A DNA stretch of 39,848 nt from Verrucomicrobiales bacterium (lineage in GTDB: Bacteria; Verrucomicrobiota; Verrucomicrobiia; Verrucomicrobiales; DEV007), in assembly GCA_029233965.1 (NCBI GenBank), contig JARGOP010000042.1, positions 1 to 39,848 of the forward strand, in the 5' to 3' direction. The notes under the pieces are model-generated. The model was given only the letters and a program-made list of their open reading frames with translations. It made no database searches and had not been told where the DNA came from. Below are positions 6,112-14,331 of the stretch, in pieces. The position numbers were made by a program, and so were the translations under genes. The number at the start of each line of letters is the position of its first letter. Position 1 is the stretch's first letter.

Positions 6112-8766
6112 ATGAAGATGACACTCATTGATAAAGGGTTAGCAGCAGCCTGGTTCCCGGTTGCCGTTGGGATAACTCTGCTTGTTACTGCCGAAGTCTC
6201 CGAGGCGGGCCCAACCGGCTACGGCAGTGGCGGAGGAGTGCCTTCCATCGCGACGAACTACGTGATTCGGTTGCAGGAGCGTGTGAAGCAGGCGGACGAG
6301 GCTGCGCTCAGGGGCTCCCAGTTGATGGCGGATGGCGATTACCAGGGAGCGATCGATCAGTATCGTGCTGCTCTGGATTTGCTGCCCGAAGCTCCAATGA
6401 CCGAGCCTCGCCGTCGTGCATACATCAAACAGTTTTCCCGCGCATCGGTTCTTCTCGCTCGCCAGCGTGCCGAGGAAGGCCGCTATCCGGAGGCGATTGC
6501 TCTTGTTGAGGAGGTTCTCCAGCCCAGTGTTGACCCTGACAGCATCGATGCGAAACGTCTCCTCGAGCAACTCAACGACCCTGATTACTACTCTCCAGCG
6601 CTGACTCCGAGTCATCTTGAGCGTGTTCGTCGTGTTAAGCTCGCTTTGAAGACCGCTCAGGGATATGTGGACCTCGGTGACTACGACCGTGCTGACCGTG
6701 AATACCACAAAGCACTGAATGATGATCGTTACAACTCCGCTGCCCGCCGGGGTATGGAGAATAATGAGCGTCACAAGATGGATTACTACGATGTCGCCCG
6801 CGACCACACCCGGGCGAAGATGCTTCGTGAGGTCGCGGAGGGTTGGGAAATGCCCGTTCCTTCAGCCATTGACGGTGGCGAGTTAATCGAAATCCCGACC
6901 GATACAGCCACCGGCGAGATCCGCCGAATCGAAGATAAGCTGAAGACGATCATCCTTCCGAGTGTTGAGTTTGTCGATACGCCCCTCAAAGACGCGCTGG
7001 ATTTCCTCCAGCAGCGTTCCGTTGAGCTGGATGTCAATGAGTCCAACCCCGCCTTGAAAGGGGTGAATATCGTACTTGATTCCGGTGTCTTGAGCGGAGG
7101 TGGCGGTGGCGCCCCGGCCGCTCCGGCAGGGGGCGACGACGAAGGATTCGGATTCTCCGGTGGTGGCGGTGCAATCGACATCGGCGGCGGTGGAATCGGT
7201 GACACGCGAATCACGCTTCGCCTCGCCAATGTCCCGCTGGCAGAGGCCCTTCGATACACCACTTCTTTGGCGCAGCTGAAGTATAAGGTCGAGCAGCAGG
7301 CTGTTCTCGTGGTTCCATTGTCCACTCCTGACCAGGATCTCTTTACCGTAAACTACACCGTTCCCCCTACGTTCCTTTCCATGGATCAGGGTGGCGGAGG
7401 CGGAGGAGGCGCTGCTGCCGCTGATCCGTTTGCCGATCCTGTTGAGTCAGGGGGTGGAGTTCTGCGCGGAAGGCGAACTGCCATGGATATCCTTTCCTCT
7501 GCAGGTATCACGTTTGGGAACGGAGCCAGCGCTATCTACACTGCGGCGACGTCACAACTTATCGTTCGGAACACGCAAGACCAGCTCGAGTTGGTCGAGG
7601 CCTACATCGACTCGATCAGGACAGGCGTGGAGAAGCAAATTTACATCACTTCACGTTTTGTGGAAATTGCGGAAGAGGCCGGTGAAGAGCTCGGGTTTGA
7701 CTGGTTGCTTGGGCCCTTCAATCTGGGAAGCTCACAGCGTGTCTTCGCGGGGGGCGGAACTGCTGGAAATGCGACCAATCCTGCCGGTGCAAACGATTTT
7801 ACCTTTGTGGATCCCGGATCGCAGCTTCCTGTCGGATTCAATTCTCTTACCAACGGGCTTCGTTCCGGTTCTCGTGCTCTGGATGGAAACTCAATTGATG
7901 CTTTGATCGCTGAGGCGGCCGGCCAGGGCGATGCCGCCTCCTCCATGGCTCCTGCTGTGTTCGGTATCGCGGGTGTCTTCACGGATCCCCAGTTCCAGGT
8001 GATGATTCGTGCTTTGAACCAGCGCAAGGGGGTCGATCTTCTTTCTGCACCATCGGTGATGGCACGGAGTGGTCAGCGCGCCAAGATTGAGGTGATTCGG
8101 GAATTCATTTATCCAACTGAGTATGATCCGCCTGAAATTCCAAACCAGTTTGGTGGCGGTGTCGGCGTGATCGGTGGCGGTGGCGGAACCAGCGGAGGTT
8201 TCCCTGTGACCCCGGCGACTCCGACGGCCTTCGAGACCCGGAATACCGGCGTCACGCTTGAGGTCGACCCTGTGCTTGGTGCTGACGAGTTCACGATCGA
8301 TCTCAACCTCGCTCCTGAGGTGGTCGAATTTGATGGGTTTATCAACTACGGAAGCCCGATTCAGACTACTTCCACCAATGCTCTCGGCTTCTCAGTTCCA
8401 GTGGTGATCACCGAGAACCGGATCGAAATGCCGATCTTCAATACCCGGAAGGTCACGACGCAGGTCACGATCTGGGACGGTCAGACTGTTGCTCTCGGTG
8501 GACTGATCCGCGAGGACATTCAGGACGTTGAGGACAAAATCCCATTCCTCGGGGATCTCCCTGCAGTGGGGCGTCTTTTCCGCTCCAGTGTTGAGCTTCA
8601 TCTGAAGCGGAACCTGACAATCTTCGTCAAGGCGCAGCTCATGGACCCTGCCGGAATGCCCATCCACGGCGGGCTTGAGGACGAGCCGCTTCCCGAGCCG
8701 GTCCCTCGTCCACCAATCACTCCTCCGACGACATTTGCTCCCGGACCGATTCCTTATCAGAAGTGA
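6112..8766 (+). CDS. Outer-membrane secretin with N-terminal TPR domain (PilQ/GspD-like, Amuc_1098-like)
   Basis: About 884 residues. Signal peptide at 1-37, then a TPR-like helical region (residues about 60-225, including ADGDYQGAIDQYRAALDLLP and LGDYDRADREYHKAL). Two small N-domains follow, the first interrupted by a Gly-rich insertion, then the secretin barrel from about residue 510 (KQIYITSRFVEIAEEAGEEL) to the signature GQTVALGGLIRED and PFLGDLPAVGRLFR near the C-terminus. A Pro-rich tail ends the protein. Secretins form the gated ring through which pili or secreted proteins cross the outer membrane. I chose ATG 6112 because it gives a clean signal peptide; an in-frame TTG at 6031, with AAGAAG just upstream and 4 bases after the previous stop, would add 27 residues and cannot be excluded. 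AMIN domains typical of PilQ are not seen; the TPR region may replace them. Confidence 0.9.
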   Translation: MKMTLIDKGLAAAWFPVAVGITLLVTAEVSEAGPTGYGSGGGVPSIATNYVIRLQERVKQADEAALRGSQLMADGDYQGAIDQYRAALDLLPEAPMTEPRRRAYIKQFSRASVLLARQRAEEGRYPEAIALVEEVLQPSVDPDSIDAKRLLEQLNDPDYYSPALTPSHLERVRRVKLALKTAQGYVDLGDYDRADREYHKALNDDRYNSAARRGMENNERHKMDYYDVARDHTRAKMLREVAEGWEMPVPSAIDGGELIEIPTDTATGEIRRIEDKLKTIILPSVEFVDTPLKDALDFLQQRSVELDVNESNPALKGVNIVLDSGVLSGGGGGAPAAPAGGDDEGFGFSGGGGAIDIGGGGIGDTRITLRLANVPLAEALRYTTSLAQLKYKVEQQAVLVVPLSTPDQDLFTVNYTVPPTFLSMDQGGGGGGGAAAADPFADPVESGGGVLRGRRTAMDILSSAGITFGNGASAIYTAATSQLIVRNTQDQLELVEAYIDSIRTGVEKQIYITSRFVEIAEEAGEELGFDWLLGPFNLGSSQRVFAGGGTAGNATNPAGANDFTFVDPGSQLPVGFNSLTNGLRSGSRALDGNSIDALIAEAAGQGDAASSMAPAVFGIAGVFTDPQFQVMIRALNQRKGVDLLSAPSVMARSGQRAKIEVIREFIYPTEYDPPEIPNQFGGGVGVIGGGGGTSGGFPVTPATPTAFETRNTGVTLEVDPVLGADEFTIDLNLAPEVVEFDGFINYGSPIQTTSTNALGFSVPVVITENRIEMPIFNTRKVTTQVTIWDGQTVALGGLIREDIQDVEDKIPFLGDLPAVGRLFRSSVELHLKRNLTIFVKAQLMDPAGMPIHGGLEDEPLPEPVPRPPITPPTTFAPGPIPYQK

Positions 8767-8793
8767 TCATCGGGCAGATTTGATTTTCATGAT

Positions 8794-8827
8794 GGGCGCA
8801 GTGGACTCTACTACTGCGCCCTTTTTT
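8794..8827 (+). terminator. Intrinsic terminator after the pilus-like operon
   Basis: Perfect 9-bp stem GGGCGCAGT/ACTGCGCCC (8794-8802 with 8813-8821), a 10-nt loop, then six T (8822-8827). It lies 27 bases after the secretin stop and ends about 18 bases before coaE, so it separates the two transcription units. Confidence 0.9.
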
Positions 8828-8844
8828 ATGGCATTTCTGTTGAG

Positions 8845-9441
8845 ATGATTACGGTTGCCATCACAGGAGGTGTCGCCTGTGGAAAGAGTTCTGTGGCCCG
8901 GGGACTGCAAGAGGGGTTGAAGGCTCCCTTTTTCAGTAGTGACCAATGCGTTGCCGATCTTCTGCTGGAAAGCGACGTTCAGAAAAGGGTTCAGGACCTC
9001 CTTTCCCGTTACGGGGTGCCGCATGGAACGGCATTCGAGAAGACGCTGGTAAGAAAACACGCATTTGAAAATTCTGAATTCCGTGAGAAGCTTGAATTGT
9101 TGATACACCCGCTGGTATATCAACGATTGGTGGACTTTCTTGGGAACAAGCCGGACCACACTGAATTTTTGCTTGTTGAAGTTCCTCTGCTGTATGAGGT
9201 CGATTTCCCTTTGAAGCGTGATCTCGATCTTGTTGTTGCGGCTTCTCCCGCTACTCAAGTTGATCGATTGACCTCCATGCGGGGGCTCGAACTTCCGGTG
9301 GCTAATCAAATTCTGAATGCCCAACTTTCGATAGATGAAAAAATTTGCCGCGCTGATCTTGTCGTTTGGAACGACGGGTCGATGGAGGCTCTCAATTTAC
9401 AGGTCGAACATCTGGTTCGAAGATGTTTTTCTCAATACTAA
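8845..9441 (+). CDS. coaE: Dephospho-CoA kinase
   Basis: A 198-residue cytoplasmic kinase that phosphorylates the 3'-hydroxyl of dephospho-CoA, the last step of coenzyme A synthesis. The Walker A loop is GGVACGKSS (residues 8-16). The conserved Asp of the substrate site is in FFSSDQCVADLLL. LLVEVPLLYE (middle) and LDLVVAASPATQVDRL with the following RGL lid segment are family landmarks. The length is typical. The stop codon is followed at once by the rho start (TAAATG), so rho may be translated by reinitiation. The upstream terminator (8794-8827) means it needs its own promoter or read-through. Confidence 0.92.
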   Translation: MITVAITGGVACGKSSVARGLQEGLKAPFFSSDQCVADLLLESDVQKRVQDLLSRYGVPHGTAFEKTLVRKHAFENSEFREKLELLIHPLVYQRLVDFLGNKPDHTEFLLVEVPLLYEVDFPLKRDLDLVVAASPATQVDRLTSMRGLELPVANQILNAQLSIDEKICRADLVVWNDGSMEALNLQVEHLVRRCFSQY

Positions 9442-10830
9442 ATGACAGATAACGCAGTTGCCAAAACCGACTCGGCTGAACCTGAAAACCAGGATCAAAC
9501 TACCGAGGTGGAAGTCCCTGAGCGGATTGTGATCAATGATTTTCAAAAGAAGTCCTTGAATGAGCTTCATCAGGCTGCGCAGGAAGCAAACCTGAGGGTT
9601 GCCGGAATGCGTTCCAAGCACGCGCTCGTGTTTGAACTTCTGAAATTCTACGGGGATCGGGGAACCGTGATGGAGGCTTCGGGCTTTCTGGACTACTCCG
9701 GTGACAGCTTCGGGTTTCTTCGCTGGCCGGAGTTCAGCTTCGCTTCGAATGCCGATGATGTTTACGTCCCTGCCTCTTTTATCAAGAAGCACCAGTTGAG
9801 AGTCGGACAGGAACTTTCCTGTATCATCAGAGCTCCGAGGGATCGGGAAAAGTTCCTCTCGGTTGACTCCATTGTCAGTGTGGAGGGGACACCAATTGAT
9901 GAGTGGGAAGAGCCGGACAGTTTTGATGATCTTACGGCAATGTTTCCGGATGAACGTTTGATCCTGGAGATCATGGACACCCCTTGTGTTTCTTCACGGG
10001 TGATCGATCTTATCGCCCCTCTGGGGAAAGGCCAGCGAGGTTTAATTGTGGCTCCGCCCCGGGGTGGAAAGACGATTTTACTCAAGAATATTGCGGTTTC
10101 GATTCATCAGAACAATCCGGACCTTGAGTTGATCGTTCTGCTGCTCGACGAGAGGCCGGAGGAGGTGACTGATTTCCGTGAGACGGTCAATGCTTCCGTC
10201 TACAGTTCGACTTTCGATGAGCCCTCAAAGAGGCATATCGAAGTTGCTGACATGGTTCTCAACCGGGCCAAGCGTATCGTGGAGACCGGTAAAGATGTCG
10301 TGGTTCTTCTTGATAGCTTGACTCGACTCGCTCGCGCCCATAACTCATCCAACCAATCTGGTGGCGGCGGCGGAGGTGGCGCTCGAGGTAAAAAGCGCGG
10401 CGGTGGTGGCGGAGGAGGTCCAATCGGGAGCGGAGGTATCTCACCGAAGGCGCTTGAGAGGTCACGGCGCTTCTTCGGAGCAGCTCGAAATGTCGAAGAG
10501 GGTGGAAGTCTCACGATTCTGGCGACCTGTTTGATTGAAACAGACAGCAGGATGGACGATGTGATTTTTGAGGAATTCAAGGGCACCGGAAACATGGAAA
10601 TCACTCTTGATCGCGAAATGGCAGAGTCGCGGATTTTCCCGGCGATTCATCTTCTCAAGAGCGGGACTCGCAAAGATGATCTTCTCTATCATCCTGAAGA
10701 ATTTCAGCGGATCAGCGCGCTGAGAAAGCAGATGGCGCAACGCCCTGCCCCCGAGGCGATGGAAGTTCTCCTGAAGACGGTTAAGTCGACCAGTTCCAAC
10801 GCGGAACTTCTCCTTCGTGGTATTCAGTAG
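9442..10830 (+). CDS. rho: Transcription termination factor Rho with glycine/lysine-rich insertion
   Basis: A 462-residue Rho (about 419 in E. coli), the hexameric RNA helicase that releases RNA polymerase. Residues 1-30 are an acidic, disordered leader. The RNA-binding cold-shock-like domain spans about 70-140 (GFLDYSGDSFGFLRW). The ATPase domain has Walker A APPRGGKT (204-211), the catalytic region LLLDERPEEVTDFR, Walker B VVVLLDSLTRLARAHN, and FFGAARNVEEGGSLTI plus EEFKGTGNMEI. Between RLARAHN and the segment beginning GGISPKAL, residues about 305-332 are two runs of seven glycines around ARGKKR, replacing the Q-loop (SGKVLTGGVD in E. coli), which contacts RNA in the central channel. There is no gap after coaE, and 8 bases separate it from the RNase D gene. 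Confidence 0.97.
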   Translation: MTDNAVAKTDSAEPENQDQTTEVEVPERIVINDFQKKSLNELHQAAQEANLRVAGMRSKHALVFELLKFYGDRGTVMEASGFLDYSGDSFGFLRWPEFSFASNADDVYVPASFIKKHQLRVGQELSCIIRAPRDREKFLSVDSIVSVEGTPIDEWEEPDSFDDLTAMFPDERLILEIMDTPCVSSRVIDLIAPLGKGQRGLIVAPPRGGKTILLKNIAVSIHQNNPDLELIVLLLDERPEEVTDFRETVNASVYSSTFDEPSKRHIEVADMVLNRAKRIVETGKDVVVLLDSLTRLARAHNSSNQSGGGGGGGARGKKRGGGGGGGPIGSGGISPKALERSRRFFGAARNVEEGGSLTILATCLIETDSRMDDVIFEEFKGTGNMEITLDREMAESRIFPAIHLLKSGTRKDDLLYHPEEFQRISALRKQMAQRPAPEAMEVLLKTVKSTSSNAELLLRGIQ

Positions 10831-10838
10831 TTTTTGCG

Positions 10839-11972
10839 ATGTCTTCGGCTACCCCGGATCGATTTGCGTCTTTTCCTGAGCGCTACATCGACACACAGGA
10901 TGCTTTTGAGGCCTACGTTTCCATGATCCTTGATCATGGGGATTTAGAGGCCTGCTCCATCGACACGGAAGCAGACAGCATGCATTCCTATGAGACGAAG
11001 CTCTGTCTCATTCAGTTCTCGACGCCAAGGGAATTGGCGATCATCGATCCTCTCTCCATCGGGATTGACGGCCTGAAGGCTTTTCCTGATTTTATCGATC
11101 GATTTGAGAAAGTCTGGATGCATGGCGCCGACTATGACATTTCGATGTTCAGCATGACATTTGACTGGGCGCCTCACCGCATCATGGACACGCAGATCGC
11201 GGCGAGGCTTCTCGGAGAGACGAAGTTTGGTCTCGCGAATCTTCTTGAGACTGAATATAGCGTCAAGGTGTCGAAGCAATCACAAAAAGCGGACTGGAGT
11301 CAGAGACCGTTGAGCGAAAAAATGCTGGATTACGCATTCAACGATGTCAGATATCTTCTCGATCTTGCTGAGAAATTTGAGACAAGATTGAAGGGCGCCG
11401 ACAGATACGAATGGTTTCTGCAGAGTTGCGACTCGGCACGCTCGACCGTATTCGATCGTGGTGACCGCGTGCACAAAGATGCCTGGAGGATTACCGGCTG
11501 GGGCAAGCTGTCGCCACGGGGATTGAACTACCTGAAGTTTTTCTGGGAGTGGCGGGACGACGAGTGTCGACGTCTTGACCGCCCGGCTTTCAAATTTCTC
11601 AGTAACAGTGAGATGTTCCGCATGGTCGGGAATCTTGATGAGGGCCGCAGCTTGAAGCCTCCGCACTACCTCAAGAGACCCTCTCTGGAGCGGTTAGAGG
11701 GGTTTATTGCCAAGGCGAATCAGGTCGCAAAGTCTGACTATCCCAGCAAAAAGATCCGTTCAAGCGGTCCGCGCCTGGATATTGATGAAAAACGCTTTGA
11801 GCGCATTCGTGGTATTCGGAACAAGAGAGCGACGGAACTCGGCATTGAAGGCACCATGATCGCGACACGCAGCATCATGGAGCGAATGGCTTCGACCAAT
11901 CTTACGGTTGAAGAGAGACTGGAAGGATTGCTTCCCTGGCAATGTGAGGTCTTGACCGAGGCGATCGATTAG
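10839..11972 (+). CDS. rnd: Ribonuclease D-like 3'-5' exonuclease
   Basis: A 377-residue DEDDy exonuclease that trims 3' ends of tRNA and other structured RNAs. Exo I is D42-T-E44 in SIDTEADSMHSYE; Exo II is in WMHGADYDISMF (about 93-104); Exo III is Y165-AFN-D169, the Y-x3-D form of the DEDDy subgroup. KFGLANLLE and KADWSQRPLS between them are typical RNase D segments. The C-terminal part (about 205-375) fits one or two HRDC-like helical domains. The ATG lies 8 bases after the rho stop, so coaE, rho and this gene probably form one operon. No auxiliary domain is seen. Confidence 0.93.
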   Translation: MSSATPDRFASFPERYIDTQDAFEAYVSMILDHGDLEACSIDTEADSMHSYETKLCLIQFSTPRELAIIDPLSIGIDGLKAFPDFIDRFEKVWMHGADYDISMFSMTFDWAPHRIMDTQIAARLLGETKFGLANLLETEYSVKVSKQSQKADWSQRPLSEKMLDYAFNDVRYLLDLAEKFETRLKGADRYEWFLQSCDSARSTVFDRGDRVHKDAWRITGWGKLSPRGLNYLKFFWEWRDDECRRLDRPAFKFLSNSEMFRMVGNLDEGRSLKPPHYLKRPSLERLEGFIAKANQVAKSDYPSKKIRSSGPRLDIDEKRFERIRGIRNKRATELGIEGTMIATRSIMERMASTNLTVEERLEGLLPWQCEVLTEAID

Positions 11973-12032
11973 TTCCGGCTGAAAAGAGTGGCCCGGTCGT
12001 TTCCCTCCGAATTAAGGCACCGGGAAATCAAA

Positions 12033-12069
12033 ACAGCCCCTTGAGAAATAGTAGATCTCAAGAGGCTGT
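12033..12069 (-). terminator. Stem-loop terminator between convergent genes
   Basis: Long stem of 14 pairs with one mismatch (12033-12046 with 12056-12069), loop of 9. Read on the minus strand the stem is followed by TTTTGATTT, so it serves the NtrC-like gene. It may also act weakly on the RNase D side. Confidence 0.8.
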
Positions 12070-12105
12070 CTAAAACTTCGGGGTAAATTCCCGCGAGTGC
12101 TCGAA

Positions 12106-13476
12106 CTATCTGGTAGTCATCTTATCCTTCTCGAGCTTCAAGCCCATCTTGCGATAGAGGGTCGCAATACTGACACCGAGCATGCTGGCTGCTTTTTCGC
12201 GTGAGCCCCCATTGTATTTTAGCGTTTCGCGAATGAAGAGCTTCTCCTGCTTCCGAACGTAGTCGGAAAGTCCTGTTCCGACCGGAAGGTGATGGGTTGT
12301 CTTCTCATCCTCATCCGTAATCTCCACTTTCTGGGTCACCTTGGGAGGAAGATCGACAGGGCGAATTCGGCCTCCTTCAGCAAACGCGCAGGCACGCTCA
12401 ATGGCATTCTGCAATTCGCCGACGTTGCCGGGCCAGCTGTATCCTTCGAGAAGGCGCTTAGCATACTTGTCGATTTCCGGAGCGCTGTTGCCGGTGCGCC
12501 CGGAACGCTGCTTGAGGAAGTGAGCGGCAAGTGGTTCAATATCTTCGATACGACTGCGGAGTGGCGGAACTTCGATTGGAATGATAGAGATTTTGTAGAA
12601 AAGATCTTCGCGGAAGCTTCCTGACTCAATGAGTTCCTGAAGAGGTTTTGCCGAAGAGGCAATAAAGCGAACGTCCATGTGACGGGGAAGATCTGACATC
12701 ATGCGACGTGTGTTGATTTCTTCAAGGTAGCTATCGAGCTTGGACTGAAGTCGCAGAGGGAGGACGTGAATCTCCTCCAGGAGGACGGTTCCTCCCGCCG
12801 CGCGGGAAAAGATTGTTTCACCGCGGCTCGATGGAGATCCGAAAAGCTCGCTCTCGAGGAGTTCTTCAGGAAGCGCAGAGCACTGAAGGACCTTGAAGGG
12901 CGCGTCCTTTCGGTTGCTGGCATTGTGAAGACTCCGGGCAACCATTTGTTTTCCGGATCCAAATTCGCCTTCGAGAAGAACAGGAGAGTCGTTGTCCGCG
13001 ATCTTCTCGATCACTTCCAGAATTTCTTTCACTTTGGGGCTCTCTCCGATCATGCCGGTGCTCGGCATCGTGATAGCTGCAGTTTGGAAGCCGCGGGCGA
13101 TTTCAGCTTTATCGGAGGGCTCCTGCAAACCGAGCTGTACCGTTCTCTGGAGGTCAGCCAGTTCAAACGGCTTCGTGAGATAATCGAAGGCTCCGAGTCT
13201 CATTGCCTCAACCGCCGTTTCAACCGAACCGTTCCCGGTTACCATAATAACCTGCGTCTTCGGGTAATGCTCTTCGGAGTAACGAATGATATCGAGGCCG
13301 TTCATGTCACCGATGAGAAGGTCGACGATCATGAGATCGGGCTGGGAGGCATCGAGCGCCTTGAGTCCGTCTCTCCCGGTTTGGACGGCAGTGACATCGT
13401 GTCCCTGTTGCCGACAGGACTTCGCCATCAGGTTCAGGATTGCTGCTTCGTCGTCGATGATGAGGATATTGGCCAT
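12106..13476 (-). CDS. NtrC-like response regulator lacking the sigma-54 GAFTGA loop
   Basis: A 456-residue protein with receiver domain (1-118: acidic D8-D9, phospho-acceptor D52, T80, K102), AAA+ domain (about 140-380) and Fis-type helix-turn-helix (about 410-450, REKAASMLGVSIATLYRKM). The AAA+ domain keeps a Walker A (GEFGSGKQ, 170-177; last residue Q instead of E), the arginine-finger segment FREDLFYKISIIPIEVPPLR and WPGNVGELQNA. Between ELFG (210-213) and GGT (228-230) only 14 residues remain and no GAFTGA is found; about 21 separate ELFG from GGT in NtrC. Walker B reads LLEEIH where LFLDEIG is usual. GAFTGA touches sigma-54, so this protein probably does not activate sigma-54 promoters and may act as a repressor or sigma-70 regulator. 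No histidine kinase is adjacent. It stands alone with its own terminator. Confidence 0.92.
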   Translation of the reverse strand: MANILIIDDEAAILNLMAKSCRQQGHDVTAVQTGRDGLKALDASQPDLMIVDLLIGDMNGLDIIRYSEEHYPKTQVIMVTGNGSVETAVEAMRLGAFDYLTKPFELADLQRTVQLGLQEPSDKAEIARGFQTAAITMPSTGMIGESPKVKEILEVIEKIADNDSPVLLEGEFGSGKQMVARSLHNASNRKDAPFKVLQCSALPEELLESELFGSPSSRGETIFSRAAGGTVLLEEIHVLPLRLQSKLDSYLEEINTRRMMSDLPRHMDVRFIASSAKPLQELIESGSFREDLFYKISIIPIEVPPLRSRIEDIEPLAAHFLKQRSGRTGNSAPEIDKYAKRLLEGYSWPGNVGELQNAIERACAFAEGGRIRPVDLPPKVTQKVEITDEDEKTTHHLPVGTGLSDYVRKQEKLFIRETLKYNGGSREKAASMLGVSIATLYRKMGLKLEKDKMTTR

Positions 13477-13752
13477 GGTCAGTTGACTGGTGGGTTCCTA
13501 AAAAGGTTAAGCAACTCAAATACTACGGTTTTCTTAACTATTGCAACCAAAAACTCTCATAAATGAAAATCTCAATTCTCATAGGGAGGGGCGGCGGAGA
13601 TGATTCTTTTTCAGAGTTCGTTGAAGGGAAGGGGATTTTGCCGTTCCAAAGGTCTTCGTTGAGGGAACTCAAAAATGGCTTAGATTAATAAAGTAATTTT
13701 TTTCTAAGAACCCTTTTCCCGGAGCGTTCAAGACTGCGTAGTCATCGCGTCT

Positions 13753-14289
13753 ATGTCCGCCCTTTTCATCCAACCCATGGAGGTTTCTCCCCGAGAGCTA
13801 GTCGAGTCCGCCCAGGCGGATTTTGAAGGGCCGTTGACAGGTTACGCCGCAGGACTGCTCGGTGGCGACTGGGAGCGGGCCCGTGATGTGGTGCAGGACA
13901 CCTTTGTAAAGCTGCATCGACAGGACCCTGAGATGATTCAGGGTAAGTTGAAGAGCTGGCTTTACACCGTTTGTCGTAATCGCTCGATTGATGTCTTACG
14001 GAAGGAGAATCCGATGCTCAGTTCGTCAGGCGAAGCGTTTGAAAACATGGAGAATGCCTCTCCCGACCCTTCGAACGCGATGGAGCAGAAGGAGAGCTTC
14101 GAGGAAGTTCTCAAGTTTCTTGAGCGTCTTCCCGAAAATCAGAGAGAGGTCATCCGCCTGAAATTTCAGGGTGATCTCAGTTACAAAGAAATTTCCGACG
14201 TGACCGGACTCAGCGTGAGCAACGTCGGGTTCCTTATTCATACCGGTATCAAGCGTCTCCGCACCTTGATGGGGGTAACCATTTCCTGA
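13753..14289 (+). CDS. ECF (RpoE-like) RNA polymerase sigma factor
   Basis: A 178-residue group-4 sigma factor. Region 2 spans about residues 20-85 (ERARDVVQDTFVKLHRQ, then KSWLYTVCRNRSIDVLRKE, which melts and reads the -10 box). A linker of about 30 residues leads to region 4 (about 115-172: LERLPENQREVIRLKFQGDL, SYKEISDVTGLSVSNVGFLI), which binds the -35 box. Region 3 is absent, as in all ECF factors. The gene downstream at 14332 encodes a membrane protein with an anti-sigma-like N-terminus, so the pair probably forms a signalling module that responds to an envelope or external cue. A 276-base gap lies upstream, divergent from the NtrC-like gene. Confidence 0.93.
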   Translation: MSALFIQPMEVSPRELVESAQADFEGPLTGYAAGLLGGDWERARDVVQDTFVKLHRQDPEMIQGKLKSWLYTVCRNRSIDVLRKENPMLSSSGEAFENMENASPDPSNAMEQKESFEEVLKFLERLPENQREVIRLKFQGDLSYKEISDVTGLSVSNVGFLIHTGIKRLRTLMGVTIS

Positions 14290-14331
14290 ACACGAAATTA
14301 AATTTTTCCACCTGCCAACCTGCTGCCAACC

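Noticed and set aside
7096-7200. Gly-codon repeats in the secretin gene, considered as a DNA repeat array
   Set aside because: The repetition follows from Gly codons in frame; no regular DNA unit or spacer is present, and it is not a CRISPR.
13563-13688. A 41-codon ORF upstream of the first ECF sigma gene
   Set aside because: No ribosome site, skewed composition and position in a promoter region; no sign of a protein family.
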